NCBI GenBank assembly: GCA_011051875.1
Contig: DRKI01000077.1
Coordinates: forward strand, 1-52,598
DNA length: 52,598 nt
Reading direction: 5' to 3'
Source of the DNA: Desulfobulbus sp.
GTDB taxonomy: Bacteria > Desulfobacterota > Desulfobulbia > Desulfobulbales > Desulfobulbaceae
Part shown: positions 34,573 through 42,730 of the stretch, piece by piece
Layout: each line of letters starts with the position of its first letter
Numbering within the stretch: the stretch's first letter is position 1
Translations under genes and position numbers: made by a program
Notes under the pieces: generated by a model
Databases searched by the model: none
Seen by the model: the letters and a program-made list of their open reading frames with translations, nothing else
What the model was told of the DNA's origin: nothing

Positions 34573-35970
34573 ATGGGCGGTCTTCTCACAGCGCTGAATG
34601 CAGGCAAAACCAGCCTGACAACCAACCAGAAATCCATAGAGATCGTCGGCAACAACATCGCCAACGTCAATACGGAAGGCTATTCCCGGCAGCGGGCCGA
34701 ACTGGAACAGATCCCGGCAGTCAACTTCGGCGACTTCTTCGTCGGCCAGGGTGTGACTGTCTCCAATGTCAAGCGGGACTATAATGTTTTCATCAGCCGG
34801 CAGCTCCAGGAAAAATCCATTGCCTTCGGTGAGGAGAGCGGTCGTTCGACTCCCCTGACCGAGCTGGAACGGATCTTCAGTATCTCCGACGAGTCCATTG
34901 CCTCGGAGATGGACCGCTTTTTCGATGCCTGGCAGCAACTGACCACCAACCCCAGCGGTCAGGTCGAACGGGACATGGTCATGCAGCGGGGCCAACTGCT
35001 GGGAGACGCCTTCCGCAACACCTCGGAGGAACTGGACACGGTCCGGGAAAATATCAACAACACCATTGTCGCCAAGATCGACAATATCAACGAACAGATC
35101 ACCGAGATCGCCAAGCTCAACGACCGGATCAACCTGATCGAGGCATCCGGCCAGACCGCCAACGCGGCCCGTGACCAGCGGGATCTCTTTGTCCGGGACC
35201 TGTCCAAAAGCCTCGGCGTCCAGACCTATACGGACGGCAACGGCATGCTGGCCGTGCAGCTTCCCGGCGGCCTGCCCCTGGTCCAGGGCAACATGGCCAT
35301 GACCATCGAAACGGTGACCACCGGCTCGGACATCAATCTCCAGGTCAACATCGCCGGCACGGTCAAGGATATCCAACTCCAGGACATGGGCGGTGAATTC
35401 CGGGGTCTGTTCGAGATGCGCGACGTCTTCATGGCCGATCTGCGCACCGATCTAGACAACCTGGCAGTGGAACTGACCTCTGCGGTCAACACCGTGCACC
35501 AGAACGGTTACGGTCTCGACGGAACCAACACCCAGCGGCTCTTTTTCGATGACCTGGCCGGTCCGCCGCCGGTGGACAATGCCAGCCGTCACGTCAACGT
35601 TGCCCTCACCGACTCGAGCCAGGTGGCTGCGGCAACGGAGTTCCCGGCTGCTCCCGGAGACAACCGCAATGCCCTGGAGATCGCCTCGCTTGAGACCACC
35701 TATCTCATTGGCGGCCAGGACACCTTTGACAACGCCTTTGGCAAAATCGTCTCCACAGTCGGTATTGAGGCGGGCAGGAACCGGCTGGCCCTGGGCGGCG
35801 CCGAGGATGCCACCATCCAGCTTCAGAACCTGCGGGACGGGCACTCCGGCGTCTCCCTGGAAGAGGAGATGATCGACCTGATCCAGTACCAGCGCGGATT
35901 CGAGTCATCGGCCAAGTTTCTCTCGACCATTGACGAGATGATGAACTCGCTCCTCCAGCTCAAGAGATAA
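34573..35970 (+). CDS. flgK: hook-associated protein 1 FlgK
   Basis: FlgK is the first hook-filament junction ring. The 465-residue protein has the N-terminal N-N-I-A-N-V-N-T-E-G-Y-S-R-Q-R motif and an F-F-D-A-W-Q-Q-L-T-T-N-P region. The C-terminal helix reads E-E-E-M-I-D-L-I-Q-Y-Q-R-G-F-E-S-S-A-K-F. It is at the short end for FlgK, with a reduced central domain. The ATG follows ACAGGTCACAG, a weak ribosome site. Confidence 0.95.
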   Translation: MGGLLTALNAGKTSLTTNQKSIEIVGNNIANVNTEGYSRQRAELEQIPAVNFGDFFVGQGVTVSNVKRDYNVFISRQLQEKSIAFGEESGRSTPLTELERIFSISDESIASEMDRFFDAWQQLTTNPSGQVERDMVMQRGQLLGDAFRNTSEELDTVRENINNTIVAKIDNINEQITEIAKLNDRINLIEASGQTANAARDQRDLFVRDLSKSLGVQTYTDGNGMLAVQLPGGLPLVQGNMAMTIETVTTGSDINLQVNIAGTVKDIQLQDMGGEFRGLFEMRDVFMADLRTDLDNLAVELTSAVNTVHQNGYGLDGTNTQRLFFDDLAGPPPVDNASRHVNVALTDSSQVAAATEFPAAPGDNRNALEIASLETTYLIGGQDTFDNAFGKIVSTVGIEAGRNRLALGGAEDATIQLQNLRDGHSGVSLEEEMIDLIQYQRGFESSAKFLSTIDEMMNSLLQLKR

Positions 35971-36073
35971 CACGCTCGTAAGCGGTCGCAGGTTCTGTAT
36001 TGGTTCAGGGTAACTGCATAACAAGAGACCGGATAGACACGCTCAACCGGCACAGGCCAGACGAGGAAGCACC

Positions 36074-37048
36074 ATGAAAGCCACCCAGGGAACCACGTAC
36101 CGGATGCTGGGGAACCGGCTCAACAGCCTGACGACCCAGCTGGAAGATCTGCGCAGGATCGGGGCCACCGGCAAAAAGATGAACCGGCCGTCCGATGACC
36201 CGGCGGCCATCCGGCCCGTACTCACCACCCGCAAACAGCTCAGCAACGTGGACCGGTACCTGGAGACCATGGGCCAGTCCCTGGACAAGATGCAGGCCAC
36301 GGACGGACACCTGGACCACGTGGAAAATATCATGCAGCGGGCCAAGGAAATCACCATCAACGCAGTCAACGGCACCATGAGCAACGAGGACCGGACCGTG
36401 CTCGCGGACGAGATCGGCCAGTTGCGGCAGGAACTCCTCGACACGGCCAACGGCATGGTGGACGGCAAGTACATCTTTGCCGGCTACCAGGAGGATACCA
36501 AGCCCTTTGTCGAAAACCCGGCCTATGACCCGGCCCTCTATGACCCGAACGACAGCTCCACCTGGCCCTACCTCTACCAGGGTGACGGCAATCCCACCGA
36601 GCTGGAGATCACGCCCGGCGAGAAGATCCAGGTCGACCTGACCGGAAACGACCTCTTCTTCGGCAGCTCGACATGGAATACCACACCTCCTCCGAACAAC
36701 AGCATCGATCCTGGCCGGTATGATCTCTTTGCCGTCCTGACCCAGGCCGAGGAGGCAATCCGGACCAACGATCCCACGGCCATGCAGAACTCGCTTGCCG
36801 ACCTGGACGGCGCAGCCGACCAGAACCGGCGGCTGCGCTCGCAGCTCGGCAACCGGGCTGCCCGGGTCGAATCGGCCATGCACCACCAGGAGGCGGTCAA
36901 GATCGACCTCAAGGCCATCCTGTCCCGTTACGAGGATGCCGACGCCATCGAGGCGTTCAATGACATCGTCAAGCAGGAAACCGCATTCCAGGCCGCTCTC
37001 AACATCACCGGCAAGGTATCCCAACTCTCCATTCTCGACTACATCTGA
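36074..37048 (+). CDS. flgL: hook-associated protein 3 FlgL
   Basis: FlgL is the second junction protein, related to flagellin. The 324-residue protein starts with the flagellin-like helix (L-N-S-L-T-T-Q-L-E-D-L-R-R-I-G-A-T-G-K-K-M-N-R-P-S-D-D-P). It ends with the paired helix (Q-E-T-A-F-Q-A-A-L-N-I-T-G-K-V-S-Q-L-S). A GAGGAAG ribosome site precedes the ATG. Confidence 0.95.
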   Translation: MKATQGTTYRMLGNRLNSLTTQLEDLRRIGATGKKMNRPSDDPAAIRPVLTTRKQLSNVDRYLETMGQSLDKMQATDGHLDHVENIMQRAKEITINAVNGTMSNEDRTVLADEIGQLRQELLDTANGMVDGKYIFAGYQEDTKPFVENPAYDPALYDPNDSSTWPYLYQGDGNPTELEITPGEKIQVDLTGNDLFFGSSTWNTTPPPNNSIDPGRYDLFAVLTQAEEAIRTNDPTAMQNSLADLDGAADQNRRLRSQLGNRAARVESAMHHQEAVKIDLKAILSRYEDADAIEAFNDIVKQETAFQAALNITGKVSQLSILDYI

Positions 37049-37127
37049 CAGCCTGTCCACTTCCCCGCGCCGGATCAACGCAGACCCGCTCCGGTGGCGG
37101 TGCAGGCAGGATTTTTTTGTAAAAAAC

Positions 37128-37156
37128 TTGTATTATTCATTTTTGTATCCGATACT
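37128..37156 (+). promoter_or_regulatory. possible promoter for the orf-csrA-fliW group
   Basis: In an AT-rich patch after flgL, TTGTAT (37128-37133), 17 bases, then GATACT (37151-37156) reads as a weak sigma-70 promoter. The overlapping TCCGATAC (37148-37155) resembles a sigma-28 -10, but its -35 is poor. A CTGTCC-ATGAC-GGACAG hairpin (37155-37171) follows, just before the next ribosome site. Confidence 0.35.
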
Positions 37157-37185
37157 GTCCATGACGGACAGAAAATGGAGAAACC

Positions 37186-37395
37186 ATGAATACCATCCCC
37201 CCACCTCTGTCCGGCGACCGTACCGACAGCAAGGCACCGACTGAATCCGCCCGGCCGGACGACATGACCACCCTGGCCATCACGGCTTCTGGATACAGGC
37301 AGGCAAAGCTACTTGTTCCCAGGATCTCGCCCGGGCCGAAAACAGTCGGCAAGCGCTTTTCCTACCAGGAATACACGGTTCCTGCCTGGAACTGA
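37186..37395 (+). CDS. small unknown protein upstream of csrA
   Basis: A 69-residue ORF with a good ribosome site (ATGGAGAAACC). It has no membrane helix or recognisable domain; the N-terminus is polar and proline-rich, and the C-terminal half is basic (K-T-V-G-K-R-F-S-Y-Q-E-Y-T-V-P-A-W-N). It sits 63 bases before csrA. It may be a real gene or a leader peptide; function unknown. Confidence 0.5.
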   Translation: MNTIPPPLSGDRTDSKAPTESARPDDMTTLAITASGYRQAKLLVPRISPGPKTVGKRFSYQEYTVPAWN

Positions 37396-37458
37396 ATCCA
37401 TGGGCCGAAAGAGCGTGCGGTATCGCCCCTGTGACGAACAACACAACTGGAGCAGCAG

Positions 37459-37701
37459 ATGCTGGTACTGACCAGAAGAGCCGGTGAGGGTATTGTCATC
37501 GGTGATGATATAACAGTCAAGATCATCGAAGTGAAAGGCGGTGGCATCCGGATCGGGATCGATGCCCCCCGTGAGACAAAAATCTACCGCCAGGAAGTGT
37601 ACGATCGGATCAAACAGGAAAACATCGAGGCCACCCAGTGGGATATGGCTGACCTGGATATTCTCAGTGACGATCTCGCAGGCAGGACTGTAAAAAAATG
37701 A
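37459..37701 (+). CDS. csrA: translational regulator CsrA
   Basis: CsrA binds GGA motifs in mRNA leaders and represses flagellin translation in many species. The 80-residue protein has the full signature M-L-V-L-T-R-R-A-G-E-G-I-V-I-G-D and the conserved binding segment I-G-I-D-A-P-R-E-T-K-I-Y-R-Q-E-V-Y. A GGAG site precedes it. Its stop overlaps the fliW start (ATGA). Confidence 0.97.
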   Translation: MLVLTRRAGEGIVIGDDITVKIIEVKGGGIRIGIDAPRETKIYRQEVYDRIKQENIEATQWDMADLDILSDDLAGRTVKK

Positions 37702-38165
37702 AAAAGATAACAACCCGTTTTGGCGAAATTGAATACGATCCGGCCAATACCATCCATTTTCCGGAAGGACTGGTCGGGCTCGAGGACCTGCACGATTTCA
37801 TTGTCATGCCCAACAAGAAAAAAGGGCCCCTTTTCTGGATCCAGTGCGTGGACCACCCGGAATACGCCTTTGTCGTCACCGACCCCACCAACTTCTTCCT
37901 CGACTATGTGCTGGCCCCGGACGAGGAAGAACGGAAAAAACTGGGAATCGGAGCAGAGGACGAGTGTTACATCCTCTGTATCGTGACGGTACCGCCATCC
38001 AAGGAGATCACCCTCAACCTGGCCGCCCCCATCCTTTTTGCGCCCAAGAGCAACCGGGCCCTGCAGGTGATCCTGGAGAATTCCCCCTATGACGTCCGCA
38101 CCCCCCTGCCCCGCCCGGACAGCAGCCAGGAGCCGGCCAACGACAGGAAGAACGCCACAGGCTGA
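37698..38165 (+). CDS. fliW: flagellar assembly factor FliW
   Basis: FliW binds CsrA to relieve repression and is itself bound by free flagellin, closing a feedback loop. The 155-residue protein has the family N-terminus (T-R-F-G-E-I-E-Y-D), then I-H-F-P-E-G-L-V-G-L-E, and ends in N-S-P-Y-D-V-R-T-P-L. It overlaps csrA by four bases. A strong terminator follows. Confidence 0.96.
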   Translation: MKKITTRFGEIEYDPANTIHFPEGLVGLEDLHDFIVMPNKKKGPLFWIQCVDHPEYAFVVTDPTNFFLDYVLAPDEEERKKLGIGAEDECYILCIVTVPPSKEITLNLAAPILFAPKSNRALQVILENSPYDVRTPLPRPDSSQEPANDRKNATG

Positions 38166-38191
38166 ACAGATGCACTGTTACGTGGCGCAGG

Positions 38192-38240
38192 AACGACAGA
38201 ACCGGCATCCTGGTTGACAGGATGCCGGTTCTGTCGTTTT
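38192..38240. terminator. 21-bp perfect terminator hairpin, likely bidirectional
   Basis: Two perfect 21-base arms (38192-38212 and 38218-38238) around GTTGA are followed by TTTT on the + strand. It lies between the convergent ends of fliW (+) and fliT (-), so it probably stops both. Confidence 0.92.
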
Positions 38241-38273
38241 CCCATCGTGACCGGCTGCCGCTCCCGGTGGGCT

Positions 38274-38684
38274 TCAGTTGACAGTGTTGATACGGCCGCC
38301 CCTGGGGTTCATCTTGTGCTGGTATCCCCGCATGGAGGTGATACCGCTTCGGATTTTCAGCAGTTCATTTCGATACCCTGCAAGCCGGCTCTTCAGCTTG
38401 GGAAGGAGGGTCCTGTTCTGCTCGAGAATCTCCGTAAGCAGCGACCTGCGTATCTCCATCTGCCCTTCCAGCGCATGGACATTCTCCGGTCGTATCTCCT
38501 GCAGGAGCTTCCTGTCCATGCCGAGGATCCGCTCGTGCAATCGCTCCAGTTCCCCGGTGGCCCGCACGGTGGCCGCCACGTCCAGGAGCGGCAATTTCCT
38601 TTCAATCATGTCCATGGCACACTTCAACTGCCGGTAGAGCGCCAGGGAATCCTCCATGGTCTGTCGAACATCGGTCATGGCCAT
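38274..38684 (-). CDS. fliT: FliT-like flagellar chaperone
   Basis: FliT-type proteins chaperone the filament cap FliD. The 136-residue protein is helical and charged with leucine heptads (L-A-L-Y-R-Q-L-K-C-A-M and L-L-T-E-I-L-E-Q-N-R). It ends in a short basic tail. ATG 38684 overlaps the fliS stop (TGATG); a GTG at 38687 and an ATG at 38678 are alternatives. Sequence similarity in this family is low; the call rests on position after fliD-fliS. Confidence 0.7.
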   Translation of the reverse strand: MAMTDVRQTMEDSLALYRQLKCAMDMIERKLPLLDVAATVRATGELERLHERILGMDRKLLQEIRPENVHALEGQMEIRRSLLTEILEQNRTLLPKLKSRLAGYRNELLKIRSGITSMRGYQHKMNPRGGRINTVN

Positions 38685-39130
38685 CACATTGCCGCTGCTA
38701 TCTTCTTTGGTGCCGCAGGAGTCGCCGCCGGCTGCTCCATGGCCGGCCCGTCCTGTTCCCGCCTGTATATCACCGCCGCCTCGGCCCAGGTCTCGCGCAG
38801 CTCCTTGAGCATCTTTACGATCACCTTCAACGGCTTGAGGTCATTGTCCCGGTTGGCGTTCATGTACTCCTTGAGCATGTATGCATAAAGGGCATCGAGG
38901 TTTTCTGCCAGCCGGGCGTCCTGGCTGCGGTCCAGGGTGGCATCCAGTTCCGCGACAATGGCCGAGGCCTTGTTGATGTAATAGGTTCGCTTGGGTATGT
39001 CGTTGTCCTCGATGGCCTTCATGGCCAGGGAAGTAAACCGGATGGCGCCGTCGTAGAACATGAGAAGCAGCTGCTCGGGACTGGCACTGGCAATCTGGTT
39101 GGCCAGGTATTGATTGGTATAGCCGTTCAT
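38684..39130 (-). CDS. fliS: flagellin chaperone FliS
   Basis: FliS binds the C-terminus of flagellin before export. The 148-residue protein has Y-x-N-Q-Y-L-A-N-Q-I-x-S-A-S-P-E-Q-L-L-L-M-x-Y-D-G-A-I-R-F at the start, the FliS hallmark. A C-terminal alanine- and proline-rich tail extends past the usual core. It overlaps fliT by one base and follows fliD by three bases. Confidence 0.95.
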   Translation of the reverse strand: MNGYTNQYLANQIASASPEQLLLMFYDGAIRFTSLAMKAIEDNDIPKRTYYINKASAIVAELDATLDRSQDARLAENLDALYAYMLKEYMNANRDNDLKPLKVIVKMLKELRETWAEAAVIYRREQDGPAMEQPAATPAAPKKIAAAM

Positions 39131-39133
39131 GGA

Positions 39134-40498
39134 TCATCCCTTTGTCTTGTAAAGGTTGGAGATGGAATTCAGCTGCTGCATCAGATAATCCCCTGTTGAA
39201 CTCCACTGGCTGACCAGTTGCTCCATGGCATTGTACTGGGCGCGCAGGGTTTCCTCGCGTTTGGCCAGCCGGGCCTCGGTCCGTTCGATCTGTTCGTCGA
39301 TCTGTTTGATATTGTCGTTGATACTCTTCCTGCGGCCTGCCAGCATGCCGTCCGCGGAATCGGTCATGGAATCGAGATAGTCCTGAAAATTCCTGGCCAG
39401 GCCGCTCTCGCCGTCATCCCCGGCCAGGAGACTGACCACGGAATCCAGGTTGTTGTCTATGGCATCGGCCAGCTTTTCATCATTCACCACCACTGTGCCG
39501 TCTTTCTGGGTCTCAAAACCCAGTTCGGAAAGGGTGGAGAAAACCCCGCTGTTCGTATAGGGTTCGGTGAGCATGTTCTGCAGGTGACGCTTGATGGAAT
39601 TGATCCCGGCATCGCCGGCAAGCACGCCCGGGGCCGTATCGCCCATGGTGGACTGGCCGGTGATAAAACTGATCACCTCGTTGTATCCCTTGGCAAACTC
39701 CTCCACCTTGGCCTGAATGGATGTCTTGTCCAGGCTCACCTCCACATTCACAGTCTCGCCGGCCGAAACATCGATCAGGTCCAGCGTGACACCGGGGATG
39801 GCCTCGCTGATGGTGTTGCTCTCGGAATAGATATCAACACCGTCAATACGGACATGGGCCTGGGTGGCGGGCTGGGTGGTCGTGAACGTGCCGAGGGTAT
39901 CGGTACCGCCGGCAAGGCCGGAGCTGTCCAGGGAAAATGAGGTGCCGACATCCTCGCCGGTGAGCATCAGCCGGTAGGGGGAGGCGGTGCCGTCATTGAT
40001 GATGGCGGCCGAGACCCCGAGATCGGCGTCGTTGATGGCCTGCATGATCCCTTCCAGGGAGTTGTTCTCCGAGGTGATCTCGATGGTGCTGGTCGTGGTG
40101 CCCACTGTGAGGCTCAGGGTGCCGGTACCGAAGGTATTGCTCGTCTTGTCGGCGAAACCGCTGTCCGAGACCGATTTCTGGACCTGGGCGATGGAGACGA
40201 CCTCCACCTGGTAGCGCGTGCCGGCCAGGGCCTCGCTGGAGACCGTGGCAGTGAAAAAATCACTGTTGCTCAGGTCGACGCTGCGCTTCTGCAACACGTC
40301 GGGATCCCCGAGATCGGTGATGGAATCCTGAAAACCCTTGAGCTTGCTATCCAGCTCGCTGAAGGCGGAGAGCCGGTTGTTCAGCCAGGTCTTGTCGGTC
40401 TCCATGCGGGCCAGCGGCTGCCGCTCGACACCCATGATGGCATCGATGATGCCATTGGTGTCGAGCCCGGTTGCCAGGCCGCCAAATGAAATAGTCAT
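39134..40498 (-). CDS. fliD: filament cap protein FliD
   Basis: FliD caps the filament tip and folds incoming flagellin. The 454-residue protein begins with the family pattern G-G-L-A-T-G-L-D-T-N-G-I-I-D-A-I-M-G-V-E and has the FliD_C region with R-L-A-K-R-E-E-T-L-R-A-Q-Y-N-A-M-E. It follows flaG by 29 bases on the - strand. Confidence 0.95.
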   Translation of the reverse strand: MTISFGGLATGLDTNGIIDAIMGVERQPLARMETDKTWLNNRLSAFSELDSKLKGFQDSITDLGDPDVLQKRSVDLSNSDFFTATVSSEALAGTRYQVEVVSIAQVQKSVSDSGFADKTSNTFGTGTLSLTVGTTTSTIEITSENNSLEGIMQAINDADLGVSAAIINDGTASPYRLMLTGEDVGTSFSLDSSGLAGGTDTLGTFTTTQPATQAHVRIDGVDIYSESNTISEAIPGVTLDLIDVSAGETVNVEVSLDKTSIQAKVEEFAKGYNEVISFITGQSTMGDTAPGVLAGDAGINSIKRHLQNMLTEPYTNSGVFSTLSELGFETQKDGTVVVNDEKLADAIDNNLDSVVSLLAGDDGESGLARNFQDYLDSMTDSADGMLAGRRKSINDNIKQIDEQIERTEARLAKREETLRAQYNAMEQLVSQWSSTGDYLMQQLNSISNLYKTKG

Positions 40499-40527
40499 GA
40501 CTGGTGCCCCGTGATCTCCTGGTTGTT

Positions 40528-40878
40528 CTAGCTGACCGTGTTGACGATATTGCCGCGCAGCTCCTGCAGGTGCTTGCTCAGATTGACAAGCTCCTCGGGC
40601 GGGATCTGGCGGATCACCTCTTTAGTCTGCTGGTCGACGACCTTGACGATCAGCTCGTCGAGATCGGAATCCTTTTCAAAGCGCACACTGTACGCTCCGT
40701 CCTCGGTAATGGATTTGATCTGGCTGAGCAGCTCTTCGGGCTGCATCTTCTTCTGTTCCGTCGTGCCGGCCTGGGCGAAATTCTCCGCCTGGTCCTGCCG
40801 CTGCCTGGAGATCTGCTCAGCAGGCTCCATGGGCCTGGGCGGCGATGCACCGGCCGTGGTCAATGTACTGACATTCAT
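40528..40878 (-). CDS. flaG: FlaG family protein
   Basis: FlaG proteins influence filament length; their mechanism is not settled. The 116-residue protein has a variable N-terminal half and the conserved domain with V-R-F-E-K-D-S-D-L-D-E-L-I-V-K-V-V-D and E-V-I-R-Q-I-P-P-E-E-L. A GAGGAAC site lies upstream. It is between fliC1 and fliD, its usual place. Confidence 0.93.
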   Translation of the reverse strand: MNVSTLTTAGASPPRPMEPAEQISRQRQDQAENFAQAGTTEQKKMQPEELLSQIKSITEDGAYSVRFEKDSDLDELIVKVVDQQTKEVIRQIPPEELVNLSKHLQELRGNIVNTVS

Positions 40879-40907
40879 TCCCTGTTCCTCCTTGTCTGCT
40901 CAAGATC

Positions 40908-40937
40908 CCTTCCGGGCCGGTGAGCCGGCCCGGAAGG
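40908..40937 (-). other. 13-bp GC hairpin between fliC1 and flaG
   Basis: CCTTCCGGGCCGG-TGAG-CCGGCCCGGAAGG is a perfect stem-loop just after the fliC1 stop. No T-run follows on the - strand, so it may stabilise flagellin mRNA or partly attenuate transcription into flaG rather than end it. Confidence 0.6.
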
Positions 40938-40953
40938 AGTTGAGGTTAACCGA

Positions 40954-42441
40954 TTACTGGAGCAGGGACAGCGCCATCTGCGGGGCCTGGTTGGCCTGCG
41001 CGAGGATGGAGATGCCGGCCTGCTGCAGGATATTCTGCTTGGTCATGTTGGAGGTCTCCTGGGCGATGTCCGCGTCAAGGATCCGGGAGCGTGCTGCAGA
41101 GATGTTTTCTGAGATATTCTGCAGGTTGGCGATGGTGGACTCGAAGCGGTTCTGGATCGCGCCGAGGTTGCCGCGCTGGGAGTCGATCTTGCCCAGCGCC
41201 TTGTCGATGACATCGATGGCCGACTGCGCACCCGACTGGGTCGAGATATCGATGCCGCTGACATAGTCGGTATCGGAGTTGACAAAGGTATCAGCCCCCA
41301 CATTCAGGATGGAGCCTGCCGAGTTGGCCACGTCGGAACGGACCGAAAAGGACTCGGTGGAGCTGAACTCGACCCGGCCGGCGACGGTGGTGGAATCGGT
41401 ACTACCATCGGTCAGATCCGTCGTATCAGAATCAAGCGTGGTGACGGTCATGGTTTCACCGGATACCGAGTGGGTGAAATCGGCGATATCGATATCCTTG
41501 CCCTCGGACTGGATCAGCTTGACATTGCCATCATCAAGCTCTGCAGAGATGCCGGTGGTACCGGTGACCTTGTTGATGGCATCGACCAGGTTGCTCAGGT
41601 CACCGGTGGTGACCGAGGCGGAGATGGTCGCCGTGGTGCCGCCGGAACCGAGCGTCATCTGCACGGTGCCGTCACTGCTTACCGCGGTGATCGAGGCCTC
41701 GTTATAGGCCGTTGCCTCGACACCTGTGCTCGAGGTCACCGAGTTGATCTTGGTGGCCACCGTATAGGCGGAATCGCCGGCAGCGACGCCTACGGTCGCT
41801 GTTCCCTCGGAACCGGCAACGGTCAGGGTCTGGGCGGCAATGGTGTTGTTGGTTGGCAGGGAGGATGCCGCAGCAGTGGCGGAACCGGTTCCCTGGTTGG
41901 CGGTTGTGTTGGTGGCGGTGGTTGCCGCCCGGCCCAGGTCGCTTGCGGCCATGGAGTCGATGGAGACGCTGATGGTCTCGTTGGCATTGGCGCCGATCTG
42001 GAACTTCTGGGCGGAAAAGGAACCGTCGAGGATCTTCAGACCGTTGAAGGTGGTGGTATTGGCGATACGGTCCATCTCGCTCTGCAGCTGGTTGACCTCG
42101 GCCTGGAGAGCCGAGCGGTCGGCGGCAGAGTTGGAGGCATTGGCAGCCTGGACAGACAGCTCACGCATACGCTGCAGAATGTTGGTGGACTCCTGCATGG
42201 CACCTTCCGCGGTCTGGGCCAGGGAAATACCGTCGTTGGCATTCCGGACGGCCTGGTTGAGGCCCCTGATCTGGGAGGTCATCCGGTCGGAGATGGCCAG
42301 TCCTGCCGCGTCATCCTTGGCAGAGTTGATCCGGAGACCCGATGAGAGCCGCTGCATGGAGCGGGAGAGTGCATTCTGGGTTTTGCCCAGATTGCGCTGA
42401 GCATTGAGAGACGCTACGTTTGTGTTGATTACGAGACCCAT
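40954..42441 (-). CDS. fliC: flagellin, copy 1
   Basis: Filament subunit of 495 residues. The conserved ends ([18 protein letters not shown] and the C-terminal [17 protein letters not shown]) form the filament core and bind FliS. The middle (about 165-400) is threonine-, serine- and glycine-rich with flagellin-IN-like repeats and no cysteine, and is a likely glycosylation surface. AAGGAGG is close to the start and forms part of a likely CsrA target. Paralog of the gene at 42731-44221. Confidence 0.97.
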   Translation of the reverse strand: MGLVINTNVASLNAQRNLGKTQNALSRSMQRLSSGLRINSAKDDAAGLAISDRMTSQIRGLNQAVRNANDGISLAQTAEGAMQESTNILQRMRELSVQAANASNSAADRSALQAEVNQLQSEMDRIANTTTFNGLKILDGSFSAQKFQIGANANETISVSIDSMAASDLGRAATTATNTTANQGTGSATAAASSLPTNNTIAAQTLTVAGSEGTATVGVAAGDSAYTVATKINSVTSSTGVEATAYNEASITAVSSDGTVQMTLGSGGTTATISASVTTGDLSNLVDAINKVTGTTGISAELDDGNVKLIQSEGKDIDIADFTHSVSGETMTVTTLDSDTTDLTDGSTDSTTVAGRVEFSSTESFSVRSDVANSAGSILNVGADTFVNSDTDYVSGIDISTQSGAQSAIDVIDKALGKIDSQRGNLGAIQNRFESTIANLQNISENISAARSRILDADIAQETSNMTKQNILQQAGISILAQANQAPQMALSLLQ

Positions 42442-42492
42442 GATATTCCTCCTTGAATATGAAGTGGGTTTTCCTGTGTTGGCATCCTTGCC
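42442..42492 (-). promoter_or_regulatory. candidate CsrA sites in the fliC1 leader
   Basis: On the - strand, GGCAAGGATGCC (42492 to 42481) folds as a 4-bp stem with AGGA in the loop and matches the CsrA core CARGGAUG. A second GGA lies in ACAGGAAAA. A third, AAGGAGGAAT (42454 to 42445), is the Shine-Dalgarno itself. This two-site layout resembles the Bacillus hag leader. Confidence 0.6.
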
Positions 42493-42536
42493 GGTACAAC
42501 AAAAAAAGTATTCAGAATGTTCAGGTTGTTTTTTTT

Positions 42537-42563
42537 GTTTCGGCTGTCACCTCCTCTGCTGTT
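42537..42563 (-). promoter_or_regulatory. candidate sigma-28 promoter of fliC1
   Basis: GCCGAAAC (42544 to 42537) shares GCCGAAA with the fliC2 promoter; 15 bases upstream is AACA, a weak -35. It would give a leader of about 90 bases. GAGGAGGTG also lies in the spacer, similar to GGGGAGGTG at fliC2. Confidence 0.45.
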
Positions 42564-42675
42564 TTTTCCTGATTATTTAATCTTGTCATACGAACCAAGA
42601 ACTGGATTATTTTCCCTTGTAGATTGTATCGTACCCGGGGCCGGGATTCTTTAGGGAAAAATGCATTCTTTCCGC

Positions 42676-42712
42676 AAAAAAACAGCCGCCCGGGTGTCCC
42701 GGGCGGCTGTTT
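42676..42712 (-). terminator. intrinsic terminator of fliC2
   Basis: AAACAGCCGCCCGGG-TGT-CCCGGGCGGCTGTTT is a perfect 15-bp stem followed on the - strand by a T7 run. It ends the fliC2 transcript 19 bases after its stop codon. Confidence 0.95.
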
Positions 42713-42730
42713 CCTCTATATTTCACCATG

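Noticed and set aside
34223-34597. Possible 124-codon gene between flgN and flgK
   Set aside because: It spans the terminator and sigma-28 promoter, has no ribosome site and looks random.
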